From B8-G4 sp033720735 (GTDB lineage Bacteria; Bacteroidota; Bacteroidia; Chitinophagales; Saprospiraceae), in assembly GCA_033720735.1 (NCBI GenBank), contig JAWWBX010000062.1, forward strand, positions 1-18,097: 18,097 bases of DNA, given 5' to 3'. The notes under the pieces were generated by a model. That model did no database searches. It was given only the letters and a program-made list of their open reading frames with translations, and had not been told where the DNA came from. Each line of letters opens with the position of its first letter. Within the stretch, counting starts at the first letter, position 1. The position numbers were made by a program, and so were the translations under genes. Shown here in pieces: positions 7,131 through 14,820 of the stretch.

Positions 7131-7883
7131 TCACTTGTAGATCATCGCGAGCAGCGCATCCTTACGCGCTCTGGACACCGGGATGGTTTGCCCGCCTTGC
7201 AGGACCACCTGTCCGCCGGAGCCACGGATGTACTTGGTGATGAAGTGCAGGTTGACGAGGTACGACTGATGTGTGCGAAAAAAGAAGGGCTGTTTGAGCA
7301 GTTCAGATGTGTCCTTGAGCGTACGCGAGATGACGTGCGATTGTCCGTCGCGCGTCCAGATGGTGGTGTAGTTGCCGTCGGCCTGGCAGTACACGATATC
7401 GCTGATATTGATGAAAGTCAGTTCATCCACGGTCGGGATGGCGAGCTTTTGAAACCCGCTTTCCACCCCCTGAATATTGGTCAGCAGTATCTCAAGTTGG
7501 CGCGAGGCCCCGGAGCGCAAATGATGATCACGAGCCTTGTTGACGGCCCGGACCAGGTCGTCACGACTCACTGGTTTGAGCAGGTAGTCCATTGCGCTGA
7601 CCTTGATCGCGTCGATCGCATACTCGTCGTGGGCGGTGGTAAAAATGACCTGGATTCCGGTATTGTCCAGCGCCTCCAGCATCTGGAAGCCGCTCATGCC
7701 CGGCATCTGGATATCGAGAAAGATGAGGTCCGGTGTGTGCTTGCGGATCTGTTCCAGGCCCTCTTTCCCGCTACTGCACTGGGCCACAATTTCGATTTCC
7801 GGGCAATGTCGGCTGAGGAGATACTCGAGTGACTCGAGGGAATCCCGTTCGTCGTCGATCAGTACTGCCGAAAGTTTACTCAT
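7131..7883 (-). CDS. LytTR-family response regulator
   Basis: This is a 250-residue DNA-binding response regulator. The receiver domain (1-120) has the acidic pocket D10/D11/E12, phospho-acceptor D57 (LIFLDIQMPGMSG), T82/T83 and K103 (LLKPVS). A linker leads to a LytTR DNA-binding domain (about 145-250) with the hallmark strands DIVYCQADGNYTTI and FFRTHQSYLVNLHFI and the terminal VSRARKDAL. Its start overlaps the kinase stop by 4 nt (ATGA), so the two are translationally coupled and the kinase at 7880-10048 is the cognate sensor. LytTR regulators in Bacteroidota usually act on adjacent or surface-protein genes; here the target is not visible. The surface protein two genes upstream is a candidate. 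Confidence 0.95.
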   Translation of the reverse strand: MSKLSAVLIDDERDSLESLEYLLSRHCPEIEIVAQCSSGKEGLEQIRKHTPDLIFLDIQMPGMSGFQMLEALDNTGIQVIFTTAHDEYAIDAIKVSAMDYLLKPVSRDDLVRAVNKARDHHLRSGASRQLEILLTNIQGVESGFQKLAIPTVDELTFINISDIVYCQADGNYTTIWTRDGQSHVISRTLKDTSELLKQPFFFRTHQSYLVNLHFITKYIRGSGGQVVLQGGQTIPVSRARKDALLAMIYK

Positions 7884-10048
7884 GAAGATGTGGTTGCGGG
7901 CAATTGATGTTCGGTGATCATGGGCAGCGTCAGGATCACCCGGGTTCCTGTCTCACCGTTCACATTCAGGTCTTCGACCCGGACGGACGCTTCCCTGCCG
8001 AGCATTTCTTTCATCAGCTGGATCCGCTCCGCGGTATGGGGCATGCCCAGCGATTGATGTCGCGCATGATCGGTCTGGTTGAGAACAGCGGCTGCTGCCC
8101 GACCGATTCCGTTGTCCGACACGACAATCCGCACATTACCATCGGCATCTTCCACTTTGACATTCAAGATCCGCTTGTCTTCCTTCAGGCGCAAGCCGTG
8201 CCAGATGGCATTCTCCACGTATGGCTGGATCAGCATGGGCGGTACGTAGACGGCATCCGGGTCAAGATCAGCGTCGATGTCGATGCTGTAGGCAAATTCG
8301 TCCTTGAATCTTCTCGCTTCGATATCCAGATACAGTGACAAGGCGTCGAGATCCTCAGACAACGGGATCAGCTGACTCTGACTGTTTTGCAGGATCGCAC
8401 GGATCAGCCTGGAAAACATCGTGAGATATTCACTCGCCGCATCGGTGTCCTGTTTGAAAATGTAGTTGCGGATGGAATTCAATCCGTTGAACACGAAGTG
8501 CGGGTTCATTTGAGCGCGCAAGGCCGCAAGCTCGCTTTCCAGCACGCGTTTTTGGTACTGTACCTCCATCAGTTCCTTTTCCCGCCTGTACCGGGTACGC
8601 AGCCAGATGAGATAGTAGAGAAGGGCAAGAGAGGGAATGAGGACAGCCGGCCAAAACCATGGATACTCATGGAGCAAGGGTTGGATGCGCAGTTTCTGAC
8701 TTAGTACGATCTCCCTGGATCCATCGGGTTGCAACTGCCGCACGTTGAAGGTCAGATTCCCCCCCGGTAGTTGAGTATAACGCAACACGGGGCGGTCCAA
8801 TGGATGCCAGCGTTGATCGTAACCATTCAGTCTGTACTCAAGGCCTGCCGGAGGAAACATCGACCCTGTGGCAACCGAGATCACGAGATCGCGCTGGTAC
8901 CGTCCGAAGGTGTAGAGCTCGCCTTCCGGTGGTGACCCAAAGATCTGTGGAGGAGTGCCTTCCTCGTAAATCCCGGCGATGCGTATGGGCGGGGGAGGTG
9001 TATCATGCCGGAATTCATACAGCGCACAGATCTGATTGAAGTACCCCATCCAAAGCCTCCCGGTCCGGTCGTGCAAGAGCCCCTCACTGAATCCACCGCT
9101 GCGGCAGGTGGCAAGGAACGGATTGGCCGCGTCAGTGATAAACCTGGATGAACGTACATTGAACAGGATCGGACAGTGCCGCCATGCCGAGAGTGCCAGC
9201 ATCGTGTCATTGACCGGAATAATGTACTGGCAAATGTTGTCATCCAGGGGAGCATCAGCTGTCGAATCCTGTTCGAAGAGAAACTGATCCCAACTCCCAT
9301 CCGCAATGTCATAACGCAGGAGTCCACCGCCCCAGGACGCACCGTAGATGTGGTCGTCATCCCGATGCAGGTTGGCGATCATCAATACTCTGTCACCGGG
9401 ATACCAGTCATCGGTGCCGACAGGTTGGGGAATCAGGGTAAAGCCCCCAGCGCGTTTCGAAAACGTGGCCAATCCGAAGGTGCCCCCAACCCACAACAAG
9501 TCCTGATTTTCGGGATCCTGCATGACGGCTCTGATGATCGGTCCGTCAACGCCGTGATCTTCCAGCGTGAAAGGAAAGAACGTCTGATTTGGGCCCGTCC
9601 GCGCGACCTGCAGCAGTCCGCCTTTGCCTCCGATCCACAGCACGTCGCCGTCTTCTACGATGTCCCAGTACCGTGTCATCCCGGCCGTCTCCGGCGTCAA
9701 CTGGCGGAGGGTATCACGCTGCCGGTCATACTTCAGAAGCCCATTGTCTTGCGTACTCAACCAGTAATCACCCGTCTGATCCTGATGGATCCGGTTGATG
9801 CCCTTTCTGAGCATGGCGCCCATATCGCCGAAATGAGCAGGATCCGCGCTGTGCAAGTCCGCGCCATCCCATTTGTAGAGTCCTGTACTGGAGCAGATCC
9901 AGATGTTGGCGTCGCGATCTTCGTAGACGTAGCGCGTAATCCCTTGCTGGAATCCGTCCCGGGCTGACAAACAGAAATCGGATTGCGCCAGTCCCGCCGG
10001 CAGGGCCAGGAGCAGGCCGGTGTAGATGGTAATGAGGCGTTTCAACAT
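7880..10048 (-). CDS. LytS-type sensor histidine kinase with periplasmic propeller and Y_Y_Y domain
   Basis: This is a 722-residue membrane kinase. The start at 10048 gives a signal peptide (MLKRLITIYTGLLLALPAGLAQ) and avoids overlap with the gene upstream; a frame to 10138 would overlap it. Residues 23-350 contain two-component-regulator propeller motifs (NIWICSSTGLYKWDG, DYWLSTQDNGLLKYD, LLWVGGTFGLATF, IYGASWGGGLLRYD, RLWMGYFNQ). Residues about 370-455 are a Y_Y_Y-like sandwich (LEYRLNGYDQRWHPL). One transmembrane helix lies at about 463-483, followed by a coiled-coil linker. The kinase core is the LytS family: phospho-acceptor H517 in MNPHFVFN, N-box around N612 (PYVENAIWHGL), and G-box SDNGIGR (644-650). 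The propeller should bind an extracellular ligand. It follows the S74 surface-protein gene by 52 nt and overlaps the LytTR gene, so all three are probably one transcript. Confidence 0.95.
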   Translation of the reverse strand: MLKRLITIYTGLLLALPAGLAQSDFCLSARDGFQQGITRYVYEDRDANIWICSSTGLYKWDGADLHSADPAHFGDMGAMLRKGINRIHQDQTGDYWLSTQDNGLLKYDRQRDTLRQLTPETAGMTRYWDIVEDGDVLWIGGKGGLLQVARTGPNQTFFPFTLEDHGVDGPIIRAVMQDPENQDLLWVGGTFGLATFSKRAGGFTLIPQPVGTDDWYPGDRVLMIANLHRDDDHIYGASWGGGLLRYDIADGSWDQFLFEQDSTADAPLDDNICQYIIPVNDTMLALSAWRHCPILFNVRSSRFITDAANPFLATCRSGGFSEGLLHDRTGRLWMGYFNQICALYEFRHDTPPPPIRIAGIYEEGTPPQIFGSPPEGELYTFGRYQRDLVISVATGSMFPPAGLEYRLNGYDQRWHPLDRPVLRYTQLPGGNLTFNVRQLQPDGSREIVLSQKLRIQPLLHEYPWFWPAVLIPSLALLYYLIWLRTRYRREKELMEVQYQKRVLESELAALRAQMNPHFVFNGLNSIRNYIFKQDTDAASEYLTMFSRLIRAILQNSQSQLIPLSEDLDALSLYLDIEARRFKDEFAYSIDIDADLDPDAVYVPPMLIQPYVENAIWHGLRLKEDKRILNVKVEDADGNVRIVVSDNGIGRAAAAVLNQTDHARHQSLGMPHTAERIQLMKEMLGREASVRVEDLNVNGETGTRVILTLPMITEHQLPATTSS

Positions 10049-10100
10049 TCGGGCTTGCTGCGCTAAAGTACTGAACAGTTGTGGTGATGCGCACCGGCAC

Positions 10101-13100
10101 CTAGCTTCCCGGCGACTGCTGCGTTTGACGGATCTCACTTGCCAACTGTTCCTGTGCCGCTTGCAGAGAGCTGATGACTTGTTCCTGCTGTTCGATCAGC
10201 TGGCGGAGCGTCGTGTTTTCTTCGGACAGCTCCTGCACGGCCTTGACCAGGGGGACCACAAACTCGGCATAACGCAATCCATAAAAGTCCTGATCGTTCT
10301 TGGGTGCGTCGACACCGCTGAATTCATATCCGACAGTGCGCGCTGCACTCTCGACCTCCTGCGCGATGAATCCTGAAATGCGCATGTGCGCCTTGTCCGG
10401 GTTGATGACGGAATCTGTACGCTCGCCGTATTGCTCGGCAAAGAAATGGTGGATCCCCTGGACGTCTACAGTATAGGTGATCGGGCGCAACTGGCTGATG
10501 AAGTCGAGGCCCGGGACATCCTCGGCAACGTCCTCTTTGAAGCGGCCGTCGCTGAGATTGGTCCAGTTGGCATAGCCTCCGATGCTGGTCACGTTGGCGT
10601 TGCCGATGCGCACCTGGTGCGAGGCGGTACAGTCGGCATTGTTGCCCAGGCCGGTTGTGTTGAAGTACGTGGAGCCGGTAGAGTTCGCGCTGTAACCGAC
10701 TCCGGTGTTATTGTAGCCGGTGGTGTTGGAAAGCATGGAGTTGGTACCGATGGATGTGTTTCTGTACCCCTCAGTGTTCGCGTGCAGCGACTCAAATCCA
10801 TGGGCAACATTGCCATAACCCGTGGTGGTGGAATACATCGCCTCATAACCGACAGCCGAGTTGTTATTCCCCGATATCAGACTGGTCAGGACGCGAGATC
10901 CGACTCCGGTGTTTTGAGCGGCGGTTTCGCAATCATAGCATCCATGAAAGCCCACGATCACATTGTAATCGCCCGTATTGTCGCTGATAGCTGAAGACCC
11001 GATCGCGATATTCCCATTACCGGAGGCACCGAGCAGCGCCCAGCGCCCGAGCCCGACATTCGACAAGCCGGTGCCAAAGCGAAACATCGCCCAATCCCCA
11101 ACGGCAGTATTATAACTGGCCGTCGTCGAACTATCCAGGGCCGCCCATCCGACTGCAACATTGCCATCGCCAGTGTTATTGTGTGACAAGGCACGGTAGC
11201 CCAGGGCGACATTCCTGTTCCCTTCCGTGTTGTCCTTCATGGCCAAACTGCCGATGGCCGTATTCTCGCGGCCGATCGTGTTGTCGCGAAGGGCCCTTGA
11301 CCCCACCGCCGCATTGTACCACCCATGTGTGAAGCTGGTTCCCCCATTGCCATTGTTGTACAGCGCAGAGTCGCCAACCGCAACAAGGTGTGAAAGCTCG
11401 GTGCTCGCGTGCAACGCATGCGCTCCGATCGCGACGTTCAGACCACCCGTTTCGTTACTGTATAAGGATGAGAGCCCCATCGCGGTATTGGCTTCACCCG
11501 AAGTATTCTGATTGAGGGCAACATTGCCCAATGCGCTGTTGCCGCTTCCGCTGACATTATTGTGCATGGACCTGTCACCCACCGCGGTATTATAGTTGCC
11601 GGTTTGATTGGAGTACAGGGCGGCATATCCCAACGCGCTATTTGAGAACCCTTCTGTATTGCCGTGCAGGGATTGATATCCGGTGGCTGTGTTCTGATAT
11701 CCGCTGGTGTTGGTCTCCATTGAAAGCGCACCGATCGCGGTGTTGAATTCTGCAGTGTTGTTGACCAGGGACAGGTACCCGACCGCCGTGTTGAATGACG
11801 CTGTGGTGTTGTAGCGCAGTGCACTCACTCCGACGGCCGTATTCCTGAGGCCGCTGGTATTTTCGAGCAACGATGCGAAGCCCAGGGCGGTGTTCCAGCC
11901 CCCGTCCGTGTTTTTATTCAATGCCTCATACCCTACGGCGGTATTGCTGGAGCCGACCGTATTGTCTTCCAAGGCGTGGGCCCCGTGCGCACTATTGAAC
12001 TGCCCGGAACTATTTGCGCTCAGACTTGAACTACCGGTGGCCGTATTACCGTGTCCTGTCGTGTTGGCGAACAAGGCTTGCCATCCGATCGCTGTGTTCC
12101 TGAAACCATCCACATTTGAGTACAAGGACTGAAATCCGAGGGCCGAGTTATAACTCCCCAACGTGTTGCTGAATAATGCCTTGGACCCAACTGCGGTATT
12201 GTATTGCGCCTCAATCAATGTCGGTCCACCACTCCCGTTGTGGTATAGTGCTGAATCCCCAATGGCCACCAGGCCCGATCTGTCCGTATTGCTGAAAAGC
12301 GCACGAACTCCGAAAGCCGCATTACTGCTGCCGGCGGTGTTGTTGGCCATTGCTGACATTCCGACCGCAGTATTGTGGTGGCCCGTACTGTTGAAACTGA
12401 GCACACCATTGCCCATGCCGGTGTTCCCATCGCCGTCCGTATTCAATCCGAGTGCATTGTAGCCGTAGGCGGAGTTGAAATGGCCGGATACGTTGTTGAC
12501 CAGAGCGAGATAACCGGTCGCCGTGTTGTGGCGCCCACTGGTGTTCGAGGACAAGGCGTTATCGCCAATTGCTGTATTTGAATCTCCGGTACTGTTGTCG
12601 TGCAAAGCGTGGTAGCCCACCGCGGTATTGCGGTATCCGGTCGTATTGGAGTACATCGCTTGCGAACCAACGGCGGTATTCTCTGAGCCGTGCACAGATT
12701 GTGATGCGCCGATACCATTGTTGAACAGGGCAGAATCCCCGATCGCCACAACATGTGACCGGGTGGTATTTGAGTACAAGGCATGATATCCCAGCGCCGT
12801 GTTGAGTTGGCCGGTTGTGTTCGAATAAAGGGCTTCCATTCCGACTGCAGCATTCTTCGACCCACTGGTCGTTTGGTGCAGCGCGCGATGCCCGCCTGCA
12901 AAGTTGGATGAACCGGTCGTGGACAGCAAGGTCAGTCCGCCAACCCCGACATTGTTCGACGAGGTGGCAGACCGCAAGGCCCGGTCTCCAACGGCGACAT
13001 TGAAACTTCCTGTTGTATTATCCGATAATGCCTGGTATCCATGCGCCGTATTAAAGCTGCCGACCGTGTTGTCTTGCAGCGATTGGTATCCTGCGGTCGT

Positions 13101-13616
13101 ATTGCCCCATCCCGAGGTATTGCTCATTTGGCTTTGATAGCCGAATGCCGTGTTGAAGTTGTCGGTGCCATTGTCGGCACTTCCGGCATCGGTGCCAATG
13201 AAGACACTCTTGCCCGGTGATTCCATCTTGAACGTTTGACCGTCAAATGCGGCGACTTCCACACCGGCCACATCAAACCTGATCACATCTTCGTCGCTGG
13301 TTTCCTCGACCTGGACCTGCGTGTCTGCGTCATCATCGGCAAGAACGAGCGCTACCGGACTCATCACCTTCACCCAGTTGCTGCCGGCATAGCACCACAG
13401 GTTGTGATCATCGGTATCGTATACGAGCAACCCGACGGCAGGATTGACGATGGCCGTGCGCTGTGCGGTCGACATGCGTGGCATGAGGAACCCGCGTGAG
13501 GTATCATCGATATCGAGCGCTGCAGAAGGGTCGGGTGTGACGGTCCCGATGCCGACTTGTGCTTGCATGATCCCGAAGGAGATAGAGATTGCCAGAAGAA
13601 GCGCCGTGTATCTCAT
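10101..13616 (-). CDS. Giant head-repeat surface protein with C-terminal S74 (intramolecular chaperone) domain
   Basis: This is a 1171-residue exported protein. Residues 1-19 are a signal peptide. The mature N-terminus has the Bacteroidota signature GIGTVTPDPSAALDI and RGFLMPRMSTAQR. From residue 155 to about 1000 there are about 49 units of mostly 17 residues, consensus NTAVGYxALxSNTTGxx. They resemble the YadA/Hep_Hag left-handed head repeats of trimeric adhesins. The C-terminal 150 residues are a peptidase-S74-type tail-fiber chaperone domain. Its likely auto-cleavage dyad is S1022 and K1027 in LSDGRFKED, the same spacing as the Ser-Lys pair known in phage tail-spike and MYRF chaperone domains. 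A coiled coil follows (about 1123-1165). I infer a trimeric fibre whose chaperone is cut off after folding. It is the first gene of a likely operon with the kinase and regulator downstream. Its role in attachment is inference. No phage genes flank it. Confidence 0.9.
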   Translation of the reverse strand: MRYTALLLAISISFGIMQAQVGIGTVTPDPSAALDIDDTSRGFLMPRMSTAQRTAIVNPAVGLLVYDTDDHNLWCYAGSNWVKVMSPVALVLADDDADTQVQVEETSDEDVIRFDVAGVEVAAFDGQTFKMESPGKSVFIGTDAGSADNGTDNFNTAFGYQSQMSNTSGWGNTTAGYQSLQDNTVGSFNTAHGYQALSDNTTGSFNVAVGDRALRSATSSNNVGVGGLTLLSTTGSSNFAGGHRALHQTTSGSKNAAVGMEALYSNTTGQLNTALGYHALYSNTTRSHVVAIGDSALFNNGIGASQSVHGSENTAVGSQAMYSNTTGYRNTAVGYHALHDNSTGDSNTAIGDNALSSNTSGRHNTATGYLALVNNVSGHFNSAYGYNALGLNTDGDGNTGMGNGVLSFNSTGHHNTAVGMSAMANNTAGSSNAAFGVRALFSNTDRSGLVAIGDSALYHNGSGGPTLIEAQYNTAVGSKALFSNTLGSYNSALGFQSLYSNVDGFRNTAIGWQALFANTTGHGNTATGSSSLSANSSGQFNSAHGAHALEDNTVGSSNTAVGYEALNKNTDGGWNTALGFASLLENTSGLRNTAVGVSALRYNTTASFNTAVGYLSLVNNTAEFNTAIGALSMETNTSGYQNTATGYQSLHGNTEGFSNSALGYAALYSNQTGNYNTAVGDRSMHNNVSGSGNSALGNVALNQNTSGEANTAMGLSSLYSNETGGLNVAIGAHALHASTELSHLVAVGDSALYNNGNGGTSFTHGWYNAAVGSRALRDNTIGRENTAIGSLAMKDNTEGNRNVALGYRALSHNNTGDGNVAVGWAALDSSTTASYNTAVGDWAMFRFGTGLSNVGLGRWALLGASGNGNIAIGSSAISDNTGDYNVIVGFHGCYDCETAAQNTGVGSRVLTSLISGNNNSAVGYEAMYSTTTGYGNVAHGFESLHANTEGYRNTSIGTNSMLSNTTGYNNTGVGYSANSTGSTYFNTTGLGNNADCTASHQVRIGNANVTSIGGYANWTNLSDGRFKEDVAEDVPGLDFISQLRPITYTVDVQGIHHFFAEQYGERTDSVINPDKAHMRISGFIAQEVESAARTVGYEFSGVDAPKNDQDFYGLRYAEFVVPLVKAVQELSEENTTLRQLIEQQEQVISSLQAAQEQLASEIRQTQQSPGS
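10615..13154 (-). repeat. Coding repeat array of about 49 units, period 51 bp
   Basis: Tandem units encode N-T/S-A-x-G-x-x-A/S-L-x-x-N-T-x-G-x-x (17 aa, 51 nt), with a few 16-residue units. Three long 24-residue variants carry the core VA(I/V)GDSAL(Y/F)xNG: 12681-12752, 12201-12272 and 11316-11387. DNA of the units is well diverged at silent sites while the protein pattern is kept, so the array is old or under selection, not a recent slippage product. Confidence 0.92.
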
Positions 13617-13632
13617 GCCATTTGATTTTTCT

Positions 13633-13663
13633 CAAAAATGACGCGAGCCGTGTGCGCTATCAA
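13633..13663 (-). promoter_or_regulatory. Candidate Bacteroidota-type promoter for the surface protein-kinase-regulator operon
   Basis: On the minus strand a TTG (13661-13663) is followed after 20 nt by CATTTTTG (13633-13640), which matches 7 of the 8 positions of TANNTTTG counting the two free ones. The spacing suits the primary Bacteroidota sigma factor. The start codon at 13616 is only 16 nt further on, implying a very short leader. Called by eye. Confidence 0.3.
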
Positions 13664-13794
13664 GCGATTTTCCCTGAGCGACCGGAAGGGCTGTCTGTTT
13701 GGTTGGTTTGGATCAATATCGGTTTTCGATGGTCTCTGCGCGGTTCGGCGTTTTGTGTTCGGAGTTTCGGGAGGGGTCTTCAACTAGTCTTTGT
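13664..13794. other. Non-coding stretch upstream of the tandem repeat
   Basis: This is part of the 618-base gene-free region between the surface-protein start (13616) and the DinB-family stop (14235). I see no gene, tRNA or clear hairpin. The segment around 13761-13777 (TTTCGGGAGGGG) loosely echoes the end of the 149-bp unit that follows, so it may be a decayed earlier copy. Confidence 0.4.
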
Positions 13795-14168
13795 TTTCAC
13801 GCAAAGGACGCCAAGTCTTTCGCAAAGCACGCAGAGGTGGTATCCATGAGGGGCCGCGTTTGGGTTCTCGCAGATTCCGCGGATTTCGCGGACGGGATAC
13901 TGACTGGAGCCTAACGAAGGTCACTTGCCAACGATCGGGAGGGTTTCACGCAAAGGACGCCGAGCCATTGCGCAAAGCACGCGGAGGTGGCATCTGTAAG
14001 GTCCGCGTTTGGGTTCTCGCGGATTCCGCGGATTTCGCGGACGGGATACTGACTGGAGCCTAACGAAGGTTACTTGTCAACGATCGGGAATGTTTCACGC
14101 AAAGGACGCCGAGCCATTGCGCAAAGCACCCAGAGGTGTTTCTCGCAGATTCCGCAGATTCCGCGGGA
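13795..14168. repeat. 149-bp direct tandem repeat, two full copies and one shortened copy
   Basis: Units start at TTTCACGCAAAGGACGCC: 13795-13943, 13944-14092, and a third from 14093. The first two are nearly identical. The third lacks about 24 nt in its middle, diverges after about 14165 and runs into a 7-mer array. Each unit contains a CGCAAAGGACGC..GCGCAAAGCACGC half and a CGCAGATTCCGCGGATTTCGCGG half, both low-complexity words in themselves. Because 149 is not a multiple of three, open frames crossing the copies change frame from copy to copy, which argues against coding. Confidence 0.9.
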
Positions 14169-14170
14169 TA

Positions 14171-14233
14171 CCAACAGCCAACAGCCAAAAGCCAACAGCC
14201 AAAAGCCAACAGCCAAAAGCCAACGGCCAACGT
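14171..14233. repeat. 7-bp tandem array (CCAACAG/CCAAAAG), nine units
   Basis: The units alternate CCAACAG and CCAAAAG and end CCAACGG, CCAACGT. The array ends one base before the stop codon of the DinB-family gene (14235), so on the minus strand it is the immediate 3' untranslated sequence (TTGGCTK-type words). The same family occurs at 7096-7130 after another stop codon. Confidence 0.9.
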
Positions 14234-14234
14234 C

Positions 14235-14690
14235 CTAGTGCCTTTGCATCGCCTTCCAGAAAATATAATCCGTCTTGAGCGGCTCAAGCCCGAGGGTGCG
14301 GAGTTCGGTGTTGATCTGGCCGCGGTGATAATTGGAATGATTGAAGATGTGAAACACGATATCTCCCATCTGGAAGTCCGTACTTCCGCCGCGCGGATTG
14401 GGCACCGTGATCACGGCGTCAGCTGCCAACTCATCCAGAATTTTGGTGGTTGTGTCTTTGTTCTCGACATCCAGGTTCCGCATGTCTTCCACCGCCAGGG
14501 GCGCCCACCAGTCGCGGACCGGCGCGTCTTGCGTGATCATATGATTCCACAATTTGTGCACGAGCAGGACGTGCGACATCAGCTTGATCGCACGTTCGGA
14601 GAGACCTCCCGTATTTTCCTCGAAATAGCCGATCACTGCCTGATTGATGGCGTGGTTGTAGGCCAGCTGTCCCTTGAGAAACACTTTCAT
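14235..14690 (-). CDS. DinB-family protein (putative metal-dependent four-helix protein)
   Basis: This is a 151-residue protein when started at the ATG at 14690 (MKVFLKGQLAYNHAINQ), which aligns with the usual first helix of DinB/YfiT proteins. In-frame ATGs at 14717 and 14738 would add Arg-rich tails with no family counterpart. The expected metal triad is present: a His in helix 2 (H40 or H44 in SHVLLVHKLW), and H118 and H122 in HSNYHRGQ, the strongest family signature. The C-terminal LRTLGLEPLKTDYIFW is also typical. Members include DinB-like thiol-dependent transferases and many of unknown role; no substrate can be named. It is preceded by a lipoprotein gene about 130 nt upstream and followed at once by the 7-mer array. 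Confidence 0.88.
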   Translation of the reverse strand: MKVFLKGQLAYNHAINQAVIGYFEENTGGLSERAIKLMSHVLLVHKLWNHMITQDAPVRDWWAPLAVEDMRNLDVENKDTTTKILDELAADAVITVPNPRGGSTDFQMGDIVFHIFNHSNYHRGQINTELRTLGLEPLKTDYIFWKAMQRH

Positions 14691-14797
14691 GTATCGAGTT
14701 TTGCGAAAGATAGGCATCGCCGGCCGACCGGGCCTCACGCCTTACCGGCTACATGCCCATGGCAAAAACCAGAAATGTACATTGGTCATGAACGACT

Positions 14798-14816
14798 GGC
14801 CCGATCAAAGCGGGCC
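14798..14816 (-). terminator. Stem-loop just after the lipoprotein gene, possible terminator
   Basis: GGCCCG and CGGGCC form a 6-bp stem around a 7-nt loop, beginning 4 nt after the stop codon at 14821. No T tract follows on the minus strand (AGTCGTTCATG), so efficient intrinsic termination is doubtful. It may instead be a 3'-end stabilising hairpin. Confidence 0.4.
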
Positions 14817-14820
14817 GGGA

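Noticed and set aside
10101..13616. Prophage tail-fibre gene
   Set aside because: The S74 domain is shared with phage tails, but there is a Sec signal peptide, a Bacteroidota-type N-terminus, bacterial signalling genes next door, and no capsid, portal, integrase or lysis gene.
13795..14233. CRISPR array
   Set aside because: The 149-bp units are contiguous with no variable spacers, and the 7-mers are far too short. No cas gene is present.
13589..14278. Plus-strand open frames across the repeat region (for example 13791-14063 and 14009-14278)
   Set aside because: They translate 149-bp repeats and 7-mer words; the unit length is not a multiple of three, so the same DNA is read in shifting frames. 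No start context or family resemblance is seen.
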